A stretch of DNA of 15,852 bases from DATGKR01 sp035294565 (GCA_035294565.1 DATGKR010000056.1:1-15852); one strand, 5' to 3'. Shown: positions 6,489 through 14,034, counted from the stretch's first letter. A program made the numbers and translations. Notes: generated from the sequence alone by a model not told the origin.

Positions 6489-7561
6489 GCTCGCAGGCCC
6501 TGTGGTACATGACCCGCGGCTTCGGGCTGGTGGCGCTGGTGCTCCTGACCGTGACGACGGTCCTCGGTCTCGCCCAGGTGGCCCGCTACACGAGGCCCGG
6601 CACCCCGCGCTTCATCATCGCCGCGATCCACAAGAACGCCTCCCTGCTGGCCGTCGTCGCCATCGCCATCCACGTGACGACGGCCGTGCTCGACACGTAC
6701 GCGCCGGTCCACCTCATAGACGTGTTCATCCCCCTGGCCTCCAAGTACCGCCCGGTGTGGACCGGGTTGGGGGCGCTGGCGTTCGACCTAATGCTCGCGG
6801 TGGTCGTCACCAGCCTGCTCCGCAACCGGATCGGCCACCGCGCCTGGCGGGCGGTGCACCTGGCCGCGTACGCGTCGTGGCCCGTGGCGGTCCTGCACGG
6901 GCTCGGCACCGGTTCGGACAGCAAGCTCGGCTGGGTCCTCTTCGTGTACGTGGTGTGCACCATCGCCGTGGTCGGAGCGTTGTGGTGGCGGCTGGCGCAA
7001 TCATGGTCACCGCTGCGGCCAGGCGTGCGCGGTACGGCGATAGCCGCCAGCGTGGCTGTACCGCTGGCGATCGCAGCGTGGGCGGCGAACGGCCCGACGA
7101 AGGCGGGGTGGGCGCGGCGAGCGGGCACCCCCCCGAGCCTGCTGGCCGGCACGGCGTCCGCCTCGGCCGCCCCGACGACGGGGGGCGTCAACGCAGCTGC
7201 CGAGCGGCTGTCGGTGCCTTTCGAAGCCCGCTTCGAAGGCTCACAGGCCGAGAGCGGGCCGGGCGGCGGGGGTCTCATCACGGTCACCATCACCGGCACG
7301 TTCACCGACAACACGGCCGGCGTGTTCGAGCTGGTGCTCACCGGCCAGCCGGCTGAGGGCGGGGGGGTGGAGCTCACCGGTAGCGAGCTGACGGTTGGCA
7401 CCGCCGGCGACCCCTCCCAGTACCGGGGGCAGGTCTCGGAGCTCGAAGGCGACACCGTTGTCGCCTCCGTCAGCTCCTCGTCGGGATCGTCGGCCACCGT
7501 GGTGATCGAGGTGCGCCAGGCCGGGGAGGGTGCCGTGGCCGGCCGGATCCGCTTGCAATGA
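6485..7561 (+). CDS. Ferric-reductase-like heme membrane protein with C-terminal extracytoplasmic domain
   Basis: The protein has 358 residues from TTG 6485, which overlaps the ApbE stop as TTGA. I prefer this start to ATG 6509 because SSQALWYMTRG is the usual opening of this family. About six helices occupy residues 12-201. Two histidine pairs, H49/H63 (14 apart) and H125/H138 (13 apart), match the bis-heme arrangement of ferric-reductase-like transmembrane domains. The FAD/NAD-binding domain of eukaryotic ferric reductases is absent, so electrons must come from another subunit; the NuoF-like protein and ferredoxin downstream are the obvious donors. After the last helix a Thr/Ala/Ser-rich linker leads to a ~130-residue β-rich domain (about 230-358), probably outside the cell. 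I do not recognise that domain and it carries no flavinylation motif. The stop overlaps the next start as ATGA. Confidence 0.88.
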   Translation: MSSQALWYMTRGFGLVALVLLTVTTVLGLAQVARYTRPGTPRFIIAAIHKNASLLAVVAIAIHVTTAVLDTYAPVHLIDVFIPLASKYRPVWTGLGALAFDLMLAVVVTSLLRNRIGHRAWRAVHLAAYASWPVAVLHGLGTGSDSKLGWVLFVYVVCTIAVVGALWWRLAQSWSPLRPGVRGTAIAASVAVPLAIAAWAANGPTKAGWARRAGTPPSLLAGTASASAAPTTGGVNAAAERLSVPFEARFEGSQAESGPGGGGLITVTITGTFTDNTAGVFELVLTGQPAEGGGVELTGSELTVGTAGDPSQYRGQVSELEGDTVVASVSSSSGSSATVVIEVRQAGEGAVAGRIRLQ

Positions 7562-8835
7562 GAGCCCCCACCGAGGCGCCGCCGGCCACGGCGCTCCCTC
7601 GCCTGCTGGCCCTTTCCCCGGCGGCGGCACCGGGGCTCGCCGCCCACCTCGAGCGGTGGGGCCCACCCCCGCCGGGCGGCCCGGGCCTGATCGGCGAGGT
7701 CGAGCGCGCCGGTCTGCGCGGCCGCGGCGGAGCGGCGTTCCCGACGGCGCTGAAGATGCGTGCCGTCGCGGCCCGAGGCGCCGGGCGGGCGGTCGTGGTG
7801 GGCAACGGGGTCGAGCGCGAGCCGGTCAGTTTCAAGGACAAGGCCCTGCTCGCCAGCGCGCCGCACCTCGTCCTCGACGGCCTCGTTCTCGCCGCCGAGG
7901 CGGTCGGGGCGTCGGAGGCTGTGCTCTGCATCGACCGCGGCGCGCCCGACGCTCTGCGGGGCGTGGCGACGGCCCTGACCGAGCGGTCGCGCCACATGCC
8001 CGACCCTGTCCCCGTCAGGGTCGCTCCCGCGCCCGGCGCCTACGTGGCCGGAGAGGAGTCGGCGCTGGTCCACTGGCTCAACGGCGGCCCGGCCAAACCG
8101 ACCTACGTGCCCCCCCGGCCGTTCGAGCGGGGCGTCGGCCGCCGCCCCACGCTCGTGGACAACGTGGAGACCCTCGCCCACGTGGCGCTCATCGCCCGCT
8201 TCGGGGCCGAGTGGTTCCGGGCGCTGGGCACCCCCGCCGACCCGGGTTCGTGCCTGCTGAGCATCGGGGGGGACGTCACCCGCCCCGGCGTGTACGAGGC
8301 GCCCTACGGGGCGGGCCTCGCCGACCTGATCGGCATGGCCGGCCCTTCCCAGGCCCCCCAGGCGGTCCTGGTCGGCGGCTACAGCGGTGCGTGGGTTCCG
8401 GTCGGGGCCGTCTCCTCCCTCAGGTTCGACTCGGAGTCCCTCGCCGGCGTGGAGGCGGGGGTGGGGTGCGCCGCTATCAGCGTCCTCGGGGCGGGCCGCT
8501 GCGGGCTCATGGAGACCGCCCGGGCGGTCCGCTGGATGGCCGGCCAGTCGGCGGGCCAGTGCGGCCCGTGCGCCAACGGCCTGCCCGCCCTCGCCGAGGC
8601 GTTCGACCAGCTCGTGCGCGGAGGGCATGGTTCTCGGGCTGAGAGGCGGGTAGCCGAGCTCGCCCAGGTCGTCGCCGGGCGGGGGGCCTGCCACCATCCC
8701 GACGGGGTGATCAGGATGGCGACGAGCGCCATACGGGTCTTCGCCGCCGAAGTCGCCCACCATCGCGAGCTCGGCCCCTGCGGGGGCCACCCTGGCGCTC
8801 TGACCGTCCCCGCAGGCAGGCCGGTGTGGCGATGA
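7558..8835 (+). CDS. NuoF-like FMN/Fe-S NAD(P)H dehydrogenase subunit
   Basis: The 425-residue protein has the NuoF/51-kDa layout of complex I and related hydrogenase/formate dehydrogenase β subunits. The FMN/NAD-binding part shows RGRGGAAFPTALK (54-66), GNGVEREPVSFKDK (82-95), GAYVAGEESALV (160-171) and PTLVDNVETLAHV (197-209). An SLBB-like region (about 230-290) and a C-terminal Fe-S domain (about 315-400) follow. The Fe-S motif is QSAGQCGPC (330-338): C335, C338 and the later C378 are present, but the first Cys of the standard S-C-G-x-C-x-P-C is Ala332, so an ordinary four-Cys 4Fe-4S cluster is unlikely. It has no membrane segment, so it is cytoplasmic. NAD(P)H oxidation and electron transfer to the ferredoxin encoded next are inferred. 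ATGA overlaps join it to both neighbours. Confidence 0.88.
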   Translation: MRAPTEAPPATALPRLLALSPAAAPGLAAHLERWGPPPPGGPGLIGEVERAGLRGRGGAAFPTALKMRAVAARGAGRAVVVGNGVEREPVSFKDKALLASAPHLVLDGLVLAAEAVGASEAVLCIDRGAPDALRGVATALTERSRHMPDPVPVRVAPAPGAYVAGEESALVHWLNGGPAKPTYVPPRPFERGVGRRPTLVDNVETLAHVALIARFGAEWFRALGTPADPGSCLLSIGGDVTRPGVYEAPYGAGLADLIGMAGPSQAPQAVLVGGYSGAWVPVGAVSSLRFDSESLAGVEAGVGCAAISVLGAGRCGLMETARAVRWMAGQSAGQCGPCANGLPALAEAFDQLVRGGHGSRAERRVAELAQVVAGRGACHHPDGVIRMATSAIRVFAAEVAHHRELGPCGGHPGALTVPAGRPVWR

Positions 8836-9038
8836 GCCGGCGGCTGGCCGTCGACCCGATAGCTTGCGACGCCCACGGGATCTGCGCCGAGCTGCTGCCC
8901 GAGCTGATCCGCCTCGACGAGTGGGGCTACCCGATCGTCGACGCGCGACCGGTGCCGCCCCACCTGGAGGGACTGGCCAGGAGGGCGGTGGCGGCCTGCC
9001 CGACACTGGCCCTGAAGCTGAGGTCGGCGCAGGCGTAA
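8832..9038 (+). CDS. Small 3Fe-4S-type ferredoxin
   Basis: This 68-residue protein starts at ATG 8832, which overlaps the upstream stop as ATGA (a GTG two codons earlier is possible). CDAHGICAELLPE provides a C-x5-C pair and AACPTLAL the distal Cys-Pro. The middle Cys of 4Fe-4S ferredoxins is replaced, which is the pattern of single-cluster 3Fe-4S ferredoxins known from cytochrome P450 systems. There is no P450 gene nearby; instead it is the last gene of the redox operon. I infer that it carries electrons from the NuoF-like subunit to the heme membrane protein. Its TAA stop is also part of the proposed -10 box of the next gene. Confidence 0.9.
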   Translation: MSRRLAVDPIACDAHGICAELLPELIRLDEWGYPIVDARPVPPHLEGLARRAVAACPTLALKLRSAQA

Positions 9039-9041
9039 CCT
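9036..9041 (+). promoter_or_regulatory. -10 box overlapping the ferredoxin stop codon (PilZ gene)
   Basis: TAACCT is followed by 8 nt and the ATG at 9050, with no Shine-Dalgarno sequence between them. Its first three bases are the ferredoxin stop codon. The PilZ gene may therefore have its own leaderless promoter despite lying only 11 nt after the operon. Confidence 0.5.
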
Positions 9042-9049
9042 CTTGGCGC

Positions 9050-9634
9050 ATGGACGAGGAGGACCCCAAGGGCATCGGCGGCCTGGTGGGGGCGACCGCG
9101 CTCGTCGAGGCCGGCGGCCAGGAGGTGACCGGGGTCGTGGCCGTGTCCGGGGAGGGGACGCTGAGCGTCGACTGCGACGAGGACCCCCCGGAGGGTTGCG
9201 ACGCTCACGTGGTGGTCAGCGTTTTCGCGCCCGACGCCCTCTACCGGGTCTCGGGGGCGTGCTCAGCGTCGGGCAGGACCCTGACTTTCGAACCTGGCGC
9301 GCCGGTGGAGAGGATCCAGCGGCGCAAGTGGCCGAGACGCCGCCTCGACATGCCCGTGACGCTCTGCCCCGTGGCCGAGGGCACCCGAGTCGAGGGCGTC
9401 CCGGGGCGGACCGTGGACGTCGGCGTGGGCGGTCTGTGCGTGGAGACGTTGCGGCCGGTTGAAGGCGAGGGGGACCCGATGGTCATCCTCAGCCTGCCCG
9501 ATGGCACGTCGATCGTGTCCAGCGCGGTGACCGTCGCCGCCGAGGACCTGGGCGACGGCTGGCGCTACCGGCTCGCCTTTCGCGACCTCGACGCCCACGA
9601 CGCCGGAAAGCTGGCCGGCCTCACGTCCGAGTAG
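9050..9634 (+). CDS. PilZ-domain protein, probable c-di-GMP receptor
   Basis: The 194-residue protein starts at ATG 9050. The N-terminal half (1-88) is β-rich, like the YcgR-N/PilZN-type domain that precedes many PilZ domains. The PilZ part (about 90-190) starts with RRKWPRRRLDMPV, in which R92-x3-R96 fits the c-di-GMP-binding RxxxR. It continues with DVGVGGL (123-129), corresponding to the D/N-x-S/A-x-x-G motif with Gly in place of Ser, and ends with WRYRLAFRDL (171-180). Binding is likely but not certain because of that Gly. The output is unknown; the family controls motility, secretion or envelope processes. It is 11 nt downstream of the ferredoxin and its end overlaps the convergent peptidase gene by 14 bp. 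Confidence 0.85.
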   Translation: MDEEDPKGIGGLVGATALVEAGGQEVTGVVAVSGEGTLSVDCDEDPPEGCDAHVVVSVFAPDALYRVSGACSASGRTLTFEPGAPVERIQRRKWPRRRLDMPVTLCPVAEGTRVEGVPGRTVDVGVGGLCVETLRPVEGEGDPMVILSLPDGTSIVSSAVTVAAEDLGDGWRYRLAFRDLDAHDAGKLAGLTSE

Positions 9635-11678
9635 GGGAGGCGGCTAAGGCCATCTCGAGGAAGGCGAGGCGGTCGGTCGCCTCGTCGATCAGCTTGCCGG
9701 TGGGCTTGCCCAGGCCGTGGCCGGCCGAGGTCTCCACCCGGAGCAGCACCGGTTTCTCGCAGGCCTGGGCTTCCTGAAGGGCTGCGGCGAACTTGTAGGA
9801 GTGGGATGGGACCACCCGGTCGTCGTGGTCGCCGGTCATGAGCAGGGTGGGGGGGTAGCAGGTTCCGGGCCGCACGTTGTGCAGCGGGGAGTAGGAGAGC
9901 AGGACCCGTCGGTCCTCGGGATCGTCGGGGTCGCCGTAGTCGGACTTCCACGCCCAGCCAATGGTGTAGAGGTGGAACCGGAGCATGTCGAACACGCCCA
10001 CGTCGGCCACCGCCGCCCCGAAAAGCTCGGGATGCTGGGTTATGGACGCCCCCACCAGCAGCCCGCCGTTGGAGCCGCCGAAGATCGCCACCCGGCCCGG
10101 CGCCGACCAGGGGGAGGAGGAGAGCCACCGGGCGCAGGCGGCGAAGTCGTCGAAGACGTTCTGCTTGCTGGCGAGGCGCCCCGCGTCGTGCCACGCCCGG
10201 CCGTACTCGCCGCCGCCCCGCAGGTTGGCCACCGCCAGCATCCCGCCTCGGTCCAGCCAGGCGGCGAAGGTGACGGAGAAGGCCGGGGTGACCGGCACGG
10301 CGAAGCCGCCGTAGCCGTAGAGGAGCACCGGAGTCGCCGAGCCCTCGGGCAGGTCGCGGCGGCGGACCACGAACATGGGCACTCGCGCCCCGCCGGTGGA
10401 CGGCACGAACACCTGCTCGGTGGTGTAGGCGGAAGGGTCGAAGCGCGCGCCCGACGGCGACAGGAGGGTGGTGGACCCGCCGTCGAGGTCGTGCATCCAC
10501 ACCGCCCCCGACTCGACGAACGACACCACCTGGTACTGCACCAAGCTGCTGTCGGGGCGCCCCTCGACGGTCGAGCCGGTGAGCCCGGCGGCCAGGGACA
10601 CGTAGGGGGGCAGCGCCACCTCCCGCTCCGGCCTGCCGGCCAGGTCGCAGACGACCAGCCTCGAGTGGGCGTGGTGCAGGTAGTGGCACACCAGGCGGCC
10701 CCCGTAGAGGTGGGCTTCGACCAGCGTGTCCTCCGATTCGGGCAGCAGCTCCTGCCACTCTGCGGGTGACGAGCCCGGACGGCCACGCACCAGCCGCCCC
10801 CGCTCGGCTCCGCGGTCGGTGAAGAGGATGAGGTCGTCGCCGTCGCCGGCGACGACAACGTCGCGGGCCTCGAAGGCCCCGCCGGTCTCCACCAGCGGCG
10901 ACTCCGGGTTGGTGAGGTCCCGGACCAACAGCTTGGTGTCGGTGCCCGTCCCCCGCTGGACGGTGACGACCAGCCAGCGCCCATCGGGGGTGACCTCGGC
11001 GGAGGGCACCCACTCCGGCTCGCCGGGCGCTTCGAAGACGACCTCGTCGTCGGCTTGGTCGGTTCCCAGCCGATGGTGGAGGATGCGCAGGCCGCCGGTC
11101 CCGGCGGTGAGCTCCATGCCGGGCGGGGGCGGCTCCGCCGCCGAGTAGAAGAACCCGGCGCTGTCGTGGGTCCACGCTGCGCCCGAGAACTTGGACCATT
11201 CGAGCCGGTCGGGCAGGTCCTCCCCGTCGGCGACCCTGCGCACGCGCCAGGTCATCCAGTCCGAGCCGGCTTCGCTGGTGGCGTAGGCGACCAGTTCCCC
11301 GTCGGTGCTCAAGCCGAGCGAGCTGACCGACACCGTCCCCTCGGCGGACATCGTGTTCGGGTCGATCAGCACCCGGCCCTCCTCTGCGGGGCCGTCGGCC
11401 ACCCACAGCACCGACTGGGCTTGAAGGCCGGTGTTGCGCATCTGGAACCAGCGCCCCCCCCGCTCGACGGGCACGCCGCGCTTGGGGTAGTCCCACATGT
11501 CGGCCACTCGGCTTCTGATCTCCCCCCGTGTTTCGACCGTGGAGAGGACCTGCTCGGTCAGCCGTCTCTCCTCTTCCACCCACGCCAGCGTCGCCGGGTC
11601 GGCGGCGTCCTCGAGGGGGCGGAAAGGGTCGTCGTCAGCCTCGCCGCGGGGAGGAGGAGGGTAGCTCAGGGGGTGCAT
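9621..11678 (-). CDS. Prolyl oligopeptidase (S9A family serine peptidase)
   Basis: The protein has 685 residues, the normal length for S9A enzymes. The N-terminal helical start and seven-bladed β-propeller (to about residue 405) resemble the family: PFRPLEDAADPATLAWVEEE, WSKFSGAAWTHDSAGFFYS. The α/β-hydrolase domain has GGSNGGLLVG with the nucleophile near Ser536, GDHDDRVVP with the Asp near 620, and SAGHG with the His near 654. It also has VLLYGYGGF and ANLRGGGEYG, typical of oligopeptidases. There is no signal peptide, so it probably cleaves short proline-containing peptides in the cytoplasm. The ATG at 11678 is chosen because the conserved N-terminus begins there. Only 18 bp separate it from the divergent VOC gene, and it has no Shine-Dalgarno sequence. 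Confidence 0.95.
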   Translation of the reverse strand: MHPLSYPPPPRGEADDDPFRPLEDAADPATLAWVEEERRLTEQVLSTVETRGEIRSRVADMWDYPKRGVPVERGGRWFQMRNTGLQAQSVLWVADGPAEEGRVLIDPNTMSAEGTVSVSSLGLSTDGELVAYATSEAGSDWMTWRVRRVADGEDLPDRLEWSKFSGAAWTHDSAGFFYSAAEPPPPGMELTAGTGGLRILHHRLGTDQADDEVVFEAPGEPEWVPSAEVTPDGRWLVVTVQRGTGTDTKLLVRDLTNPESPLVETGGAFEARDVVVAGDGDDLILFTDRGAERGRLVRGRPGSSPAEWQELLPESEDTLVEAHLYGGRLVCHYLHHAHSRLVVCDLAGRPEREVALPPYVSLAAGLTGSTVEGRPDSSLVQYQVVSFVESGAVWMHDLDGGSTTLLSPSGARFDPSAYTTEQVFVPSTGGARVPMFVVRRRDLPEGSATPVLLYGYGGFAVPVTPAFSVTFAAWLDRGGMLAVANLRGGGEYGRAWHDAGRLASKQNVFDDFAACARWLSSSPWSAPGRVAIFGGSNGGLLVGASITQHPELFGAAVADVGVFDMLRFHLYTIGWAWKSDYGDPDDPEDRRVLLSYSPLHNVRPGTCYPPTLLMTGDHDDRVVPSHSYKFAAALQEAQACEKPVLLRVETSAGHGLGKPTGKLIDEATDRLAFLEMALAASPTRT

Positions 11679-11696
11679 GCGTTTAGTCTGGACGAT
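11679..11696. promoter_or_regulatory. 18-bp divergent promoter with overlapping -10 boxes
   Basis: This is the entire space between two divergent start codons. On the plus strand TAGTCT (11684-11689) plus 7 nt leads to GTG 11697. On the minus strand CAGACT (complement of 11685-11690) plus 6 nt leads to ATG 11678; this box is weaker because its first base is C. There is no room for a Shine-Dalgarno sequence on either side, so both mRNAs should be leaderless if they start here. The -35 regions would lie within the opposing coding sequences. Confidence 0.6.
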
Positions 11697-12200
11697 GTGC
11701 CGATCACCCGCCTGAACCACGCGGTCCTCTACGTCCGCGACGTCGCGCAGAGCGTCGCTTTCTATCGCGACCTTCTCGGCTTCCGCGTCCGCTACGAGAT
11801 ACCCGGCCAGGCGGCGTTCCTGCTCGCCCCCGGCTCGACCAACGACCACGACCTCGGCCTGTTCCAGGTCGGTGCCGGCGCCGGCCCGTCGGGGGCCGGC
11901 CGGGGCACCGTCGGCCTCTACCACCTGGCGTGGGAGGTCGACACCCTCGACGAGCTGGACCGCCTCGCCGGGGTGCTGCGCGGCGCGGGGAGCCTGGTGG
12001 GCGCCTCGGACCACGGCACGACCAAGGCGCTCTACGCCCACGACCCAGACGGCATCGAGTTCGAGGTGAGCTGGCTGGTCCCAGCCAGTCTCCTCCCCGA
12101 ACGCGTCGAGCTGGCCACCAAGCCGCTCGACCTGGAGGCCGAGAAGGCCCGCTACGGCGGTCAGACCCGCGGCGGCGTGGGCGTCTCGATCCCCGCCTGA
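11697..12200 (+). CDS. VOC-superfamily protein, extradiol-dioxygenase/glyoxalase-like
   Basis: The 167-residue protein starts at GTG 11697. Two βαβββ modules are visible: LNHAVLYVRDVAQSVAFYRD at the start and GLYHLAWEVDTLDEL (73-87) in the second. Candidate metal ligands are H8, H76 and E123 (in DPDGIEFEV), the His-His-Glu triad of type-I extradiol dioxygenases and related vicinal-oxygen-chelate enzymes. The sequence resembles catechol-2,3-dioxygenase-like VOC proteins more than methylmalonyl-CoA epimerase, although a carboxylase gene follows after 4 nt. The substrate cannot be read from the sequence. Residues 130-167 form a charged tail seen in many single-domain members. Confidence 0.88.
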   Translation: MPITRLNHAVLYVRDVAQSVAFYRDLLGFRVRYEIPGQAAFLLAPGSTNDHDLGLFQVGAGAGPSGAGRGTVGLYHLAWEVDTLDELDRLAGVLRGAGSLVGASDHGTTKALYAHDPDGIEFEVSWLVPASLLPERVELATKPLDLEAEKARYGGQTRGGVGVSIPA

Positions 12201-12204
12201 GCGG

Positions 12205-14034
12205 GTGGCAGCCGTGGAAGTCGAGGCGCCGCTGACCGGCACCGTGGTGGAGGTGCTGGTGGGGCCCGGCGGCGCGGTGCGCGCGGGGAGGGCGGTGGCC
12301 GTTCTCGAGTCGATGAAGATGGAGCACGAGGTCCCCGCCCCGAAGAGCGGCACGGTGGTCTCGGTCGCCGTCGCTCCCGGGGACAACGTCAAGGCCGGTG
12401 ACAGCCTGCTCGTCCTCGAGGAGGGCGAGGTCCCCGACGAGCCGGCGGGGGCGGCCGGGGGCGCCGACCCCGCCGCGGTGCGCCCCGACCTGGCCGAGGT
12501 CATCGAACGCCACGCCCGGACCCTCGACGCGGCTCGACCGGCCGCTGTGTCGAAGCGGCGACAGAGGGGCAAGCGCACGGCCAGGGAGAACATCGCCGAC
12601 CTGGTGGACCCGGGTTCGTTCGTCGAGTACGGCGCCCTGGCCCTGGCGGCGCAGCGGGACCGGCGAAGCCTGGAGGACCTGATCGAGAACACGCCCGCCG
12701 ACGGACTGGTGGGAGGTCTGGCCACCATCAACGCCGGCCTGTTCGGGCCGGAGGCCTCGCGCTGTGTGGTCCTCTCCTACGACTACACCGTGCTTGCCGG
12801 CACCCAGGGCTTCTACGGGCACCACAAGAAGGACCGGCTATTCGAGCTGGCCGCCCGCATGAGGCTTCCGCTGGTGCTCTTCGCCGAGGGCGGCGGCGGA
12901 CGGCCCGGCGACACGTCGGCGCCGGGGGTGTCGGGGCTGGAGGTGATGGCCTTCGCCCTGTTCGGGAGGCTGTCGGGCCTGGTTCCCCTCGTCGGTGTCG
13001 TGTCGGGCAGGTGCTTCGCCGGCAACGCCGCCCTGCTGGGCTGCTGCGACGTGATAATCGCCACCGAGGACTCGAGCATCGGCATGGCCGGCCCGGCGAT
13101 GATCGAAGGCGGAGGCCTCGGAAGGGTCGACGCCGACGAGGTCGGGCCGCTCGAGGTGCAGGCCGCCAACGGCGTCGTCGACGTGGTGGTCGCCGACGAG
13201 GAGGAGGCGGTGGCGGCCGCCAAGCGGTACCTCGCCTACTTCCAGGGCACCACCGCGGGCTGGGAGTGCGCCGACCAGCGTCTCCTTCGCGCCGCGGTGC
13301 CCGAGGACCGGGTGCGCGTCTACGACATACGCGCCGTGGTCCACGGGCTGGCCGACACCGGCTCGGTGCTCGAGCTGAGGTCGCGGTGGGCCCCGGGTAT
13401 GGTCACGGCCCTGGCACGCCTGGAGGGCAGGCCGGTCGGGATCGTGGCGAACAACCCGGGTCACCTCGGAGGCGCCATCGACTCCGACGCCGCCGACAAG
13501 GCCGCCCGCTTCCTGCAGCTCTGCGACGCCTTCGACCTCCCCGTCGTGCTCCTCTGCGACACGCCCGGTTTCATGGTCGGCCCCGAAGCGGAACGAACCG
13601 CCCAGGTCCGCCATTTCGCCCGCATGTTCGTCATCGGCGCCAGTCTCAGCGTCCCCTACGTGACGGTCGTGCTGAGAAAGGGGTACGGGCTGGGGGCGCA
13701 GGCGATGGCGGGCGGCAGCTTCCGCACCCCCGCCCTGACGGTCGCCTGGCCCACCGGCGAGATCGGTGGGATGGGCCTCGAAGGGGCGGTGCGCCTCGGG
13801 TTCCGCCGCGAGCTGGAGGCCGAGGCCGACCCCGACGCCCGGCGGGAGCTCGAGGAGCGCCTGATCGCCGCCGCCTACCGCAACGGCAAGGCGTTGAACG
13901 CGGCGAGCCACTTCGAGATCGACGACGTGGTCGACCCGGCGGACACCCGGGCCCTGATCCTCTCCGTGCTCGCCTCGGCGCCGCCCCCGCCGGGGCGCAC
14001 GGGTAAGAAACGGCCCTGCATCGACACCTGGTAG
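12205..14034 (+). CDS. Biotin-carrier domain fused to acyl-CoA carboxyltransferase
   Basis: The 609-residue protein has a biotinyl (BCCP) domain at 1-72 with ESMKM (35-39, biotin on K38), an Ala/Pro/Gly linker, and a complete carboxyltransferase. Its N-half begins at KRTARENIADLVDPGSFVE (123-141) and includes GRCFAGNAALLG (268-279) and GPAMIEGGG (296-304). The C-half contains CDTPGFMVGPEAE (451-463) and GYGLGAQAMAGG (493-504), and the protein ends in the usual KKRPCIDTW. It should move CO2 from carboxybiotin to an acyl-CoA; the substrate is unknown. No biotin carboxylase domain or gene is in the window. In most actinobacteria BCCP is fused to the biotin carboxylase (α) subunit, so BCCP on the β subunit is less usual. 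It resembles the C-terminal part of single-chain acyl-CoA carboxylases. GTG 12205 is 4 nt after the VOC gene; GTG 12214 is also possible. Confidence 0.93.
   Translation: MAAVEVEAPLTGTVVEVLVGPGGAVRAGRAVAVLESMKMEHEVPAPKSGTVVSVAVAPGDNVKAGDSLLVLEEGEVPDEPAGAAGGADPAAVRPDLAEVIERHARTLDAARPAAVSKRRQRGKRTARENIADLVDPGSFVEYGALALAAQRDRRSLEDLIENTPADGLVGGLATINAGLFGPEASRCVVLSYDYTVLAGTQGFYGHHKKDRLFELAARMRLPLVLFAEGGGGRPGDTSAPGVSGLEVMAFALFGRLSGLVPLVGVVSGRCFAGNAALLGCCDVIIATEDSSIGMAGPAMIEGGGLGRVDADEVGPLEVQAANGVVDVVVADEEEAVAAAKRYLAYFQGTTAGWECADQRLLRAAVPEDRVRVYDIRAVVHGLADTGSVLELRSRWAPGMVTALARLEGRPVGIVANNPGHLGGAIDSDAADKAARFLQLCDAFDLPVVLLCDTPGFMVGPEAERTAQVRHFARMFVIGASLSVPYVTVVLRKGYGLGAQAMAGGSFRTPALTVAWPTGEIGGMGLEGAVRLGFRRELEAEADPDARRELEERLIAAAYRNGKALNAASHFEIDDVVDPADTRALILSVLASAPPPPGRTGKKRPCIDTW

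Noticed and set aside
7440..7510. Possible flavinylation site SSGSSAT in the outer domain of the heme protein
   Set aside because: ApbE targets use D-x-x-S/T-G-A-S/T; here Gly is followed by Ser-Ser, and there is no Asp at the right distance.
6586..9075. 829-codon open frame on the minus strand
   Set aside because: It is antisense to the well-supported heme protein, NuoF-like and ferredoxin genes; its translation is Arg/Pro/Gly-rich with no recognisable domain. Long empty antisense frames are expected at this GC content.
11697..12200. Methylmalonyl-CoA epimerase, suggested by the adjacent carboxylase
   Set aside because: The metal-site context DPDGIEFEV and overall sequence resemble catechol-dioxygenase-like VOC proteins; the epimerase's typical motifs are not seen.
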